Shown piece by piece: positions 36,862 to 47,710 of a DNA stretch of 64,000 nt. The stretch comes from Gorsachius magnificus. Lineage: Eukaryota > Chordata > Aves > Pelecaniformes > Ardeidae. The notes below the pieces were generated by a model. That model ran no database searches and had not been told where the DNA came from. It worked only from the letters and a program-made list of their open reading frames with translations. The translations under genes and the position numbers were made by a program. Numbering within the stretch: position 1 is the first letter of the stretch; each line of letters begins with the position of its first letter. The stretch is from NCBI GenBank assembly GCA_034008185.1, contig CM067081.1:30688806-30752805 (forward strand). Direction: 5' to 3'.

Positions 36862-39800
36862 GAAGGGCCATAAATAGGTATGGTTCTGTTTATCAGCCAT
36901 CCAATAATTACTGGTTTAATATTATCCTAGAGAATAAGCAGGTCAGCACAGAAAACTGAGTTGAGAAACCTCAAAAAATGCTGTAGCTGCTGTCAGTGAT
37001 GCTGGGATATTAGTGTAGAAGAACTATTAATAAAATACAACTTAGCAGTTCCTACATTTCTAGCAGGTATTTATGCCTAGTTTTGGGTTTGGTCTTGTAA
37101 TCCTTATTCAAGAGCATAAGCAGCGTGCAACAAACAAAGAAATGCTGGTGGATCATCTCCTGGTGCTCACACTTGGACTTTATTGGGTCAAAACTTTAAC
37201 TGAAGGTAGCAAGAATTTTGCCTGAGTAAAATCCGAGCAAGGACTTCCAGGTCTGTCCCAGTGGGACTGCTCTCAGGAGTAAGGGTTGAATTGTTATACC
37301 ACAAAATACCAGCTGTAGTTACGTTAACCAGGATAAAGTTTCAAGGGGTATCCAATCCCAGTGCCTCAATGTAAAGCTAATCACCAGCTGGACTACAGAA
37401 CAAATTTCCCCTCTGGTATAATATCACACAATTATATGCATTATGAGGGTTTAAAATCTGGCATTGGCTGTGCTATTGTTGGAACTAGGATAACCACTCC
37501 AGTTCCAACAAGAGGCCATTCATCTGCACTAATTTGTAGGTTAGGGAAGGTTTTAAAATAGGAAGTCTTTTCTTATGCAAATAGGGACATGGTAAGAAAC
37601 CAGGGGCCTGGAGGCAGCGATCTGAGGCATCACCAGATCACAGAGGATGAGCATCAACAAGGCCCACACACCAGGGCAACCTTCAAATCCAGGCGTTCAT
37701 GGCACCCTAGTGTAATAAAAACCTTAAGGCTGGGCCTCTACACATGGATGAGTTTAACTTAGATTTTGTATCCAGCTTCCAAAATATTGCTAACAACCCT
37801 TCAGTCCAAAGAATTGGGAAGAAAGAATAAAAACAGATAAGTTAATCCTAATAAATTATTCTGCTGAACAACTGTTTTCCCTTTCATTGCTTTCCCTGGA
37901 TTCACACATGACTGTATTTGAAGTATTCAGCAAACTCTTGGTCCAAACAATGAGCACTTTTGCTTTTGATCCATGACTTTGGGTTGTTTCAGGGCTGCGC
38001 ATTGGACATGTAAGCCACACGGCATCAGTTTGCTTTCTATGGGCTGTCCACCACAGCTGACTTTAGCCTAAGGGTACCCTAGAGAGAAAGAGGTTCCTCT
38101 CTGCCATATTGCTTAAATTATATCTCTTCTTGAAATCAGAGAGTTTCTCTTTTTGCTGACCAGGGAGCTGGCTCCTTCCAGTCCTTTCAATTTTGAATTT
38201 TCCAGTGGAGGAATCATTCCCCTGTAGAAATCATGCATATATTGTCTGCTGTATATGAGCTTCCTGCTCTCAGTCACATCATGCACACTCCATTGAACCC
38301 TCTGAGTACACAGGGATGACCTCTTCCCTACACTATCGATAGCTTTTGGGAACATCCTGCGAGTTTAATATGAAGGGGCAGGATGATGAACCCAACCTCT
38401 TGTACTTCCAGCCTGAGCCTTTACCCTCATGTACTTTCTGTATGCACAACCAAGGTCCACAGTAAATACTAATGTGGGGGTTTTCCATAGCTTCTCAAAA
38501 GGAGCTGAATGCAGGTCCCGGAGAAACTGCTACAAGTGGAAGATACTCAACACCTTGTGGTCCCTTAGACAATGACCCCAAAACATGCTTCCAGCAGACA
38601 CCTTCCACCCAGACTCCACATTGGGTGCTACCAGACATCACCTCTGCTGACAAATACCAACATGGGGTACCTTGAACTCTGTTTTCTCCATACCTGCTGC
38701 CTCAAAGTGGGCTTTGAACTGAAATCACCATGTGGTTTTCCAGCTGTGCTGCTCAGCCCATGGTCTCACATGCTATAAGCTGGCATTGCAAGTCTGGGCA
38801 TGATCACAGCTATCACCTCTTGCTGAGGAAGCACGAAAGAAGCAGAGCCCACAGGACTCCAAGCAGAGACACTGTGATCTGCACCTCCTGGTTTGGTAAA
38901 TGTTTCCTGATGGACCCACTTCATCTGTTGGAGAGGTGAAAGCAAAACCTCAGCTTCATGTCACCTGAGTGTAAACTATTAGTGCAGACGTTATTTATTG
39001 ATTTTTAAATTGTCAGTAGTCTAGACTTTTCATGGGAATTTCTGGCATTTCATGTAGGTAAACAGGAAGATGGTGTCAAAATTCCTTGCAAGAAGAGAAG
39101 GCTGGACTCTAGATGCAATTTCACATCCTCCCCATGGCTGTGATTTGTGGGAGAGTATCACTCCGTGGAATTGCAGCACACTAGTCACGCTTCTATCTCC
39201 AGTTATTTCTACTCTTAAACGCTGGGAACTCTTTCTGTACCTTCTTATCCTACCTACTTAAGAAAAGCAATCAACCTTCCAGAGTAAAATTTAAATGCAA
39301 TGAAAAATGCTTTGATAGGTGCAAAGAATAATGTAATGCCTTTAGTAGCCAAGTATCAAAGCACCGAGTATGTATTCCCATCTTATATCACTAAGGTTAT
39401 AAACACATCAGATGTTATAAACACAAATCCCATAAGTGTAAGACAATAATGAGGGTAGACAAAAAAGATAAGTTCTTTGGCAATGGTGCAAAATAGGGCC
39501 GGTTTGCAGTTTGGCGAAAAATGGTGTACGCTGGATAACGTTACAGTTCTAATTCAATACTTTATATCCCCAAATTCATCAGGGTGTTTTCAGACAGCAG
39601 CTACAAAGGTTAACCATCTTATACAGCTCTTCCAATGTAGTACACTCCTGCTAATGTCCAAATTCAGCACGGCACAACATGTGAGAAAATGGATCTTCTA
39701 GAAAGTGTAGCATGTACCAAACATACTAAAAACTGAGGACTCTCCAGGGTAGCTCAATGGAGAGTGCCCTTACAGTGGGGATATTTTACACGAGGCCCAT

Positions 39801-40069
39801 ATGGATTTACTTTCATTTTTTCATATGTTTATCTGTAACCCAGTGTAAAAAATCTACACCTATTCCTTGCAAAGTCTGCAGATTGCACAAAAATCATAGA
39901 GTGGTAAATAATGAGAAAAGCAGTTCTGTTCTACAAGCAACCAGGTTAGTACAGTAACCTGAGCTCACTAGAAAAATAAAACCAACATATTTTATTGTAC
40001 AGTTAAGCATAATTCTGAGTATCCCAGATAGCTTGTACACTGAGGATGTAGGCTGTATTTTAGAAACAG
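36862..40069. other. Non-coding DNA, no gene seen
   Basis: Single-copy AT-leaning sequence with only short unrelated ORFs. A motif at 39750-39760 resembles a tRNA A-box but has no tRNA around it. Confidence 0.55.
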
Positions 40070-40445
40070 AGACCTAGAAAAGGATTTAGAGGTCACGGCT
40101 GATAACCAGCTGAGCTGCACAAGAGTTCCCCATGCAATGCACTGATGAAGAGAGACAACGTGACCTTGGCATGTGCAAGCAAGAACTATAAAACACAAGG
40201 AAAGGCAGATGCTCACTGTTCCTTGGAATATTAATAGTAGAAGGAGAGCAGGTCCAGCTCCCATGTCCATATTTTAAAAAAATACTATTGACAAACTGGA
40301 AAGAGTTCAAGAAAGAATTACAAATATACTTGCAATTGACAAAATCTGTTAGTGAGATACCAAAAAAAAAAAAAAATCTCAATTCATTTAATTTATCCAG
40401 TAGAATAAATGGTGATTCGTCTGTGGTTTATAACAGAGCTGGCTG
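40070..40445 (+). mobile_element. Very old CR1-type LINE fragment (RT C-terminal region)
   Basis: Broken plus-strand frames give DLEKDLEVTADNQLS and, about 230 bases later, IDKLERVQERITNI. These match, in order, the C-terminal CR1 RT region; the second matches the [10 protein letters not shown] landmark of the CR1 at 10 kb and LDKLERVQR at 47.6 kb. Stops and indels are frequent, so this is an ancient copy, closer to the CR1 of turtles and crocodilians than to the recent bird subfamilies (from memory). Ends are approximate. Confidence 0.8.
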
Positions 40446-42930
40446 GGTATTCTGTCTCAACAATAGAAAATGAAATTTCCACATAGATTTCTATAAAGAA
40501 AAATAATATTAATTTTTCCTTCAGGACAAGCAAAATTAAATAGTTCACTGTAAGCCACTCCATCTCAATTTGTTCTGTTCAAGGAAACTTTAAACTTCAC
40601 CCTCTCGTGAACACATTTATCTGCAGTTTAGGTACCTGTTTTCTCCTACAGGCCAGCCATGGGGTAATTTGTCACTTAATTCAGAGTTGTATATAACATT
40701 ACAGGAGCTGTAGTCCAGCCAAGAAGCCTCTGCCTAAGTTGAATAAGGATAACGTTTGTTCAGGCTATAATTCCCAGGAGCAATGCAGCATTATGGGAAA
40801 ATATTTGTTTTTAATATCGAACTGACACAAAAGAAAGCCCTGGTCAATCAATTCAGTAAATTCAAACAACAAGGGTCCTACATTAAAGAAAATGAGAATT
40901 TTGTTTAGATTTGTTTGTTTGTATGTTTCCATTCTGGGTTTTCTTTATGTTAATAAGTCAGGTTTTTTGGAATAATTTGGAGTGAAAATAAATGTTGACA
41001 AGTCATATATGCCCACTGTGTGAAAATTCCAAATTCTGTTCGGTCTTAGCTTGCAAGTAGCTGTATTATATTTCTGATACCAGGGGGATCTCTGAATTAG
41101 CAGACAGAGACACAACATCCAGTAGGTGGAATCCGACACTAGATTAATCCAAACTAGATAAATGCCAAGATTTTAACAAGGGCGGGAATTAAACACTGCA
41201 ACAATTTATCTAGGAATGGGATAGACTCTCTACCATGTGTGGTATTCTAAGACGGTCTATCTCCCTATCTGTTCTAGCTGGTGATTCAATCCCACAGGCT
41301 GTGTTGTAATAGATAATAGCAAAAATCCCTCCAGCCATAACATCTAAAAATCCAGGGAGCAGCATTACAGGGAGAGAAACTACTAGAAACCTTCTGTCTT
41401 CAGGGCCAGAGAACAGGGATGGTTACTCTATACCACTGAATACCTTCCCTTGGCCATCCTTAATACAGCTTCAGTGTAATTAAACATTTCATAGAAATAC
41501 CCTATAATTGCTCTGTGGTTTGAAGCCTGACTTAAATCTAGCCATTGTAACTGTGCTCTCCGCCTCGTGCTCGAGGAGCCTTTTCCTTGCTTTCTTATAT
41601 TTTTGATGCTCAGTTCCCAAACAAATAACCTTGCAAATGACCTATTGTGGCTCCCAGTCCAAAGGAGGACATTTAAAGCCTGATGGGAATATTTCTAAAT
41701 GATAGGTTTAATTAGTACAGAAGTATTAAATGAGAATGCTTTACAGTCACTTAGTAAAAAATGGAAGTGAAAATAATGCTGGCACCATCGCACACCTCCA
41801 ACAATGTCACTCTACAAGTTGACTCCTGTTTTCTTGGGGATGTTGACACAACAGGCAGGGATGAAAGCCTGCAATAGAAGGAGCGGGATATTCTAAGCTC
41901 AAGCTAATCAGTCCAGAGAACAGGAAAACCTCTTTCAGTAACAAAATAGGCCTTCTTAAGGTCAGTAATAGCAGACTTGATCGGCTGACAACAGCCTGTT
42001 GAACACAAAGGAAGTGTGACTTTTCCTTTTTCTTCCCTACGGCTCAATAGTTTTGTTTTAGCCTGCCAGCCAGCATGTTTACAAGGGAAACCTCATGTGC
42101 AAAGAGTACCATTCCTTGTGCAACGTATTCCAATATGCCAACCAAAACGACTCCACACTCGCTGCTCTCCCAGATAGCCTTTCACATGACAAAGTGTTGG
42201 AGCTACGTGTGCAGTGATACAGCAGGGGCTAGTTAAGGTTTCCAAATATACGGCATCCAAGCAGGGGCCGGCCTCGCTGTAGGTTTTCCCTCCGCAATTG
42301 CCAAACGAAAAAAAATTAAAAGCTCAGCAGCACACAGCATCATTAAACTGACTGATGGCAAGAAGACGTCAGAAAACACGGTTCTGTAAATCTTTCCCTG
42401 CACGTAAAAAAACAGGCCTCAGAGTTCCCTGCCCCCTCCATACACAGGCATACACACGCATCTCATAATTTCCCAGGAAGCCCAAACAAACTGCATTACA
42501 TCTGAAGCACTACCTCACAAAACAAAGCCCTGAACATCTTATTATTCAAATATTTGAGCAACGTTCATTATGAATTCTCACAACTAATTTCTCTCTTTTT
42601 GAAGCGCGGTAGGGAAATAACAGGCTCACACTTTAAAGACGTGGAAACAAAGGGAAAAAAAAAAAGAGGCTGATGTCACCAGGGTTTTGGAGACAGAGCT
42701 TGTGTGAGATGCAGCTAGAGGCGAGGGCTCACATATCTGGGAAAAACTCTCCCAAACGTCCACAGGAGCTCTTCACCCACAGCTGAGGAAACAATGAAAA
42801 CTCAAAATTTCCCGGGTCTGGTCTCACTCTGTGCTCAGCCCGGGCTGCTCTAAAATTAGACCTGGTTTACAGACTCAGCTTCAGCTGCCACAGGAAGCAC
42901 ATGCCAGTCTTGCAAGATTCTTGTTAATGG
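40446..42930. other. Non-coding DNA, no gene seen
   Basis: Single-copy sequence. The first 100-150 bases may still be degraded CR1. 42000-42700 has no coding signal; it could be a conserved non-coding element, but this cannot be tested here. Confidence 0.5.
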
Positions 42931-43275
42931 TACGGGGGAGGCGCTCCCAGGCCGGGGGCAGCCCCGTGCCCCAGCACGTGCGGGTGGTCAGTCCCCGTGC
43001 GGACGCGCTCGCCATCTGTGACGGCCCAACAGAGCAAGGGTGGAGCAGTGCAAATGTTGTTATTGTTAGCCCTCACAGGGGAATTTTTTTCATATAAGCT
43101 CTCCGTTTGTTTGGTAAATCTGAAATGGCCAGCAGAAACGCACCCGCCGTCAATGATGCTCTTGTTGGAAAGACTTCCTAGGGCCCACCGTGGTGTTTCT
43201 AGGAGGAAAAGCCCCTCCTGGAGAAACCACAAGCCACCCCGGGTCCCGTGGGAAGGTGGAAGATGAGGCCCGTTT
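42931..43275. other. CpG-rich patch
   Basis: About 12 CpG fall within roughly 95 bases at 42931-43024, with more scattered to 43275, in an otherwise CpG-poor region. No exon or transcription start could be assigned. Confidence 0.5.
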
Positions 43276-45360
43276 TCCTGCATGACCTGACCCCCAGTTT
43301 AGCTTCAGGCAGTGTTTTCGTTAGTGCAAGCAGTGCTCAAGTGAGCTTGCAGTTCTAACAAGCAAAAAGAAAGATATTTGGATATGAAGCTTTAGGTCAC
43401 CCCCTGCACATGCTCTTGCCCCAGAGTGGACACTGATGTGACCCACGCAAAGGCTGGCTGGTTCCCACTCCCAGGCCACCCTATTCTGCCCAGGCCCTAG
43501 ACATACCCCACAGACATGCGAGGAAGAATCAGTGCTGTAGGACACCCTCTCCTGCTCTCACATCTCCTGAGATTTGGCCTCCTTGTCCATCATTAGCATT
43601 TCCTTCTGGTCCCCATGATGATTCATAAGGGGTAGCTCTGGTAAGAAGGAGTGACCCAAAAGATCCCCACACCCTATGTTTCTGGAGGAAAGCTGCAGCA
43701 CATTTTGCACCACGTTATGTGTGGGAGCTCAGTGAAGTATGAAATTTCTCCAAGGTACAGCCCCTCTTACACACTTTCTCCCTGGATAAGGTGGCTCCAC
43801 ATTGCTTTTAATGAGGGACTATAGTAACAAAAACATACAATGCTTCCCCATGAAACAGACTGTCATCACACTAAGAAATTAAGAAATTAAATTTTTCTGC
43901 AGTGCTATTTGGCTCACAGAACGTTGATGGTCCTGAGCGTGAAAATGGGAACTTTTCTGGGGCTCAGAAAAGAAGGACCAGTTTAGCCTCTGGCCCTCAG
44001 AAGCAGCATGCAGAATCCCCCAGTTCCCAGCCCCATTGGTTCAACTGCTAACTCAGAGCCCAGGCACAGAACATCAAAAGAATCCTTCCAAGCATTCAAT
44101 AAATAATGACAGTCCCCAAAATAGCTTTCTAGTTTTCTTATAATGTACTTCCATGCATCAACTTATGTGACCTTGAACCAGTATCATTTCTCACTTGGGA
44201 ATTTTCCCTTAGCATTTGTTGCTGCAGCTCTTGAAGTATGAAGAATGAAGTGCTGGACTCTTACACTCCATTTCCTCCTTTCATTTATTTTGGGTTTGAT
44301 GGGGAAAACATATGACTGGATATGCCATTACAGGCAGACAATCTGATAATCATGAGTTGATAGGACAGTGACTCCAAAAACTCTGTCTGTAGCCAGTTCA
44401 TTCTCTCTTGTAACATCATGAGACTGGAGGGGTTGGGGGTAAAGGCACTGCTTTTTTTTTTCTTTCCAGAAATGCTACAGCCTATGTCCACCACATTTGA
44501 GACTTTTGAAACACAGATTTTGGAGCGTGTCAGGTTCCTTTTTTTCCTAATTTACAATCACTACCCAAAAACTTTTTTCAGAGACCTACACTGTAGGTCG
44601 TTTCTGTGGATTTGGAGCGTGCATTCTGATGGTCCTTATGGGTCTTAAAGAGATGCTGGTTTTCATGAAGCAGTTATAAGTTTTCCCAGGATGCAAAGAG
44701 GGGATCCCAAAAGTCCTGCTATCATTTCTTCTTCAGGAAAGGCAAGGTCAGCTATCAGCCACATCTCTTCATGCCAGGGGGCCCTGCTGCTTGGCAGAGG
44801 AGATGCTCTATGGGCACTGAGTTGTGGGAGTGAATGGCCATGGAGGAGGTATAGGAGCTGGTCTTCCCCTGCACTTCCTTACGGTCACCTCTTTCAAGGC
44901 CTTCTCTTGCTCTCCTTTTTGCATTTCACTGGTGGGATCACCTTAGTTATCAGCTATTTCAGCTGGGGACCAGAAAGGGGACAACAGAACCACTCTCCTG
45001 TCCTGGCAGAGGACAGAAACCCACCGAGGTTTCTGAGCACTGGAGGGGCAAAGAGACAAAGCTCTGCCAGACCAGCCTCACCTGCCTCCTAACTGGGCTT
45101 TCAGCATTCAGCAGTGGTGCTCCAGGGAGGATAGACACGGGCGTCACAGCAGCTCCTTGATGAAAGCACCTGCGACTTCTATGAAAGCCGACACTCGCTG
45201 CCTGCGGTGTCCCTTGGACTCCGGATCCCAAGGCCCTGGTTTACTGCTGGAGCTGTGAAGGACGGCCTCGGGCTTCACAGCAGGAAAAAAATACAAGGGA
45301 TCAAGTATACAGAGGCACCTCATAAAGTATTCCTTCAAACCACATGTGGATTTACAGGAG
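43276..45360. other. Non-coding DNA, no gene seen
   Basis: Only short ORFs with no recognisable family, and no transposon seen. A poly-T run of about 10 lies near 44451. Confidence 0.5.
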
Positions 45361-45556
45361 GGAAGTGAGTGGCCCTCGGGGGGCTTTCGCTTGCCTATTA
45401 GCGCTGGCCAGCGCGGGGTGCACGCCCAGACCCCGGGATGCAACCAGCTATGCAACCCCTTGGCTTCTTTCAGGCGCAGACAGGCGGCCGCGCACACACC
45501 TCCGGGCTGCAGCGGGGCTGGGTGGGACACAGCTGCTGCTCCGGGTCGGGCAATAG
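45361..45556. other. Small CpG-island-like segment with a NotI site
   Basis: About 15 CpG occur in 195 bases with high GC, including GCGGCCGC at 45484-45491. ORFs in three frames cross it (the longest minus, 45144-45719) but none looks like a known protein. It may be an orphan CpG island, an unrecognised first exon or simply GC-rich DNA. Confidence 0.5.
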
Positions 45557-45729
45557 CATCTTCCCACTTCCTTTCCATTGGGTTCCTTAACACTTCTGTC
45601 CTGGACCAGGGAGACATGGGATCAGCCTTGGGGAAGGCTTGGGACAGCACACGGACAGCCAGGGATGTCCTCAGCCCTCGTCTGCCCCAGGTAAATGTGG
45701 GGCTGGGGAGCAGGCACATCCCCGTTGAG

Positions 45730-46300
45730 AAAAAAAAACCTTAGATAAGCCTGGAAACAGGTAAAGGAAGAAGGCACAGAAAGAAGAAGAAAAAAATAAG
45801 CCAAGAAAAGGAGGAAGAGCAGACTGAAAGAAAAGGATCAGGGAAAAGTGCAGGGCTGGAGGGAGAAGATCCTTTGCAGAGACAAGGAATGGTGAGCAAA
45901 GTGGTCCCTCTGGATCATATGGGGATGCACAGGAAGAAATGTAAAGGAAGGAGAAATGTAAAGGAAGGAGGAAAAACAGGAGATAGGGACAAGTAGAGGA
46001 GAAGAAGGGATCTGACTAAGGGAGGAAAAAAATAACATCGGAGGGGAGCAGAGCAGGAGGAAATAAGATCCAAATGAAGAGGAAGCAGAATGGTCCCAGA
46101 GGAAATGAACTGGGCACTCTGAAATAGTGTCAGACATAAATAAACCAGACAGGAATATTTGGACACTTGGAAAAATGGGAGGAAAAATACAGTGTGATAT
46201 ACAATAGCAGGAAAAAAGTGGGGTGATGGCAAGGGAAAAGAGGGAAAAGCAACAAAGAGAGAGAAAAAGAGGGAGTGAGCCAGATAGTCCAAGTGGTCCC
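45730..46300. repeat. Purine-rich, low-complexity DNA with a 17-bp duplication
   Basis: The plus strand is dominated by A and G. GAAATGTAAAGGAAGGA is repeated back to back at 45936-45952 and 45953-45969. The bias explains the long Ser/Phe/Leu/Pro-rich minus-strand ORF here, which I do not call a gene. Confidence 0.7.
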
Positions 46301-47219
46301 AATATATTTACTTGCACACTTTGAGGTGTTTGCTCTAATGAGCAGTTAGGGCAGCAAAGAAAGCAGAGTAATGCAATCACATCATTTATATGGGCAAGTG
46401 GGGATTTTGCAAGCCGGAAGATATATGCACACAATAATTGTGGGTGAAAGTTGGGAGGCCAGTAATTACAGCAGTAAATCATAATCCTTTTAATATATTA
46501 TCAGTTTGATACCGAAGCAATAAATGCATACGCATATGGTTTTTGTGCTTAAGAAGCGGCAGGAAACTTGACTGCTAAAACAAAGGGAAGGGAGAAGCTC
46601 AGTTTTCTCTCTCTTTTGAGTGAGAGACTGTAAAGAAATCCACTCTCTCTCTCTCCCCCCTCCCTGTGATGGCCATCATTGCTAGAGTTGGCTGGCAGTT
46701 TCACGGCGCAGTTATTTTCTAACGGGAATGCACTTACTACAAAACCAAAATTTTCCACAGGAAGATTTTGATTTTACTATAGAGAAAAATCCTATGAGAA
46801 AAATTTGAACCACGTGTTTCATTTTGGGTGACTACAACTCAAGCCAGAATTTTAAAAAATCAATATGAAACTTTTTATTACATTACTGTTAGTGGAACCT
46901 GGACATTTTCAGTTGGGAACACAATGTCTTTGAAATTTAACAAACCTGTTTATTCTAAATTCTGTTACAGTCATCGTATCTGTAGCTTTGTAGTGGGAAA
47001 CACACCTGTGTGTGTGCGTGCTCGTGTGCATATGCATTTCCCCATGTGCAAACAAGTGAATAAAATTGGGGGAAATAAAGAGAATAAACAAACATTCAGA
47101 GTTTATCCTAATTTTGAGCTGATTGCAAATGAAAGCCATTGTGTAAGCACTCTACCAGGCCATCTGTGTAGTTCTTTTTTCTGAAGGGATTTGGTGATCC
47201 TCTGACAGGGAGGGAGAAG
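46301..47219. other. Non-coding DNA, no gene seen
   Basis: Single-copy AT-leaning sequence, with a short CT run near 46641-46655. Nothing else recognised. Confidence 0.5.
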
Positions 47220-47710
47220 GGAAGGTTGTTAAGCAGTAATTTAGAGCTTGTCTTTAATAAGAAACACCAATCTGTGTTCTGAAATGGAACATCTACCATA
47301 ACCTTTAGTAAGCAGTTCCAGTGATTAATTGTCTTCTTGGTTAAAAATACACCGCTTTCTTCTCATCTGAGATTGCCCAGTTTCATCTTCCAGCAACTGG
47401 ACCTTATCGCATCCTTTGTCTGCCAGAGCAAAAGAGCAAGCTGTGATCAAATTTCTGTTCCCCAAGTACATATTTATAGATTGTGATCAAGTCACCTCTT
47501 AATCTTCTCTTCGTTAGATAAACAGAGTGAGCTCCTCAGTTCTATCACAATAAGACATGTTTTCCAGACCTTTCATCATTCCCGTAGCTTTTTTCTCTGA
47601 ACCCTCTCCAGTTTGTCCAGCATCCTTCTTCAATTGTGGAAATCAGCACTAATAACAACATCCCACAAGTGGTGCCAAAGGCAGATGTAGTCTCCCGCTT
47701 CCCATTTAGC
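47220..47710 (-). mobile_element. Very old CR1-type LINE fragment (RT C-terminal region)
   Basis: The minus strand, in broken frames, gives LDKLERVQR, then MMKGLENMSYC, EELTLF, LRGDLITIYKY and further tail sequence down to about 47225. The order and spacing match the CR1 ORF2 C terminus, with many stops and indels. It overlaps in content with the fragment at 40.07-40.45 kb, which lies in the opposite orientation, so these are two separate insertions. It is much older than the CR1 at 9.8 kb. Ends are approximate. Confidence 0.85.

Noticed and set aside
39741..39820. TAGCTCAATGG at 39750-39760 resembles a tRNA gene A-box
   Set aside because: No B-box (GGTTCRANTCC), no acceptor stem pairing and no cloverleaf nearby.
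45144..45719. 191-codon minus-strand ORF over the CpG-rich patch
   Set aside because: High GC lengthens ORFs by chance and other frames are open too; no family resemblance. I keep only the CpG observation.
45838..46482. 214-codon minus-strand ORF
   Set aside because: It lies in purine-biased low-complexity DNA; the product is Ser/Phe/Leu/Pro-rich with no domain.
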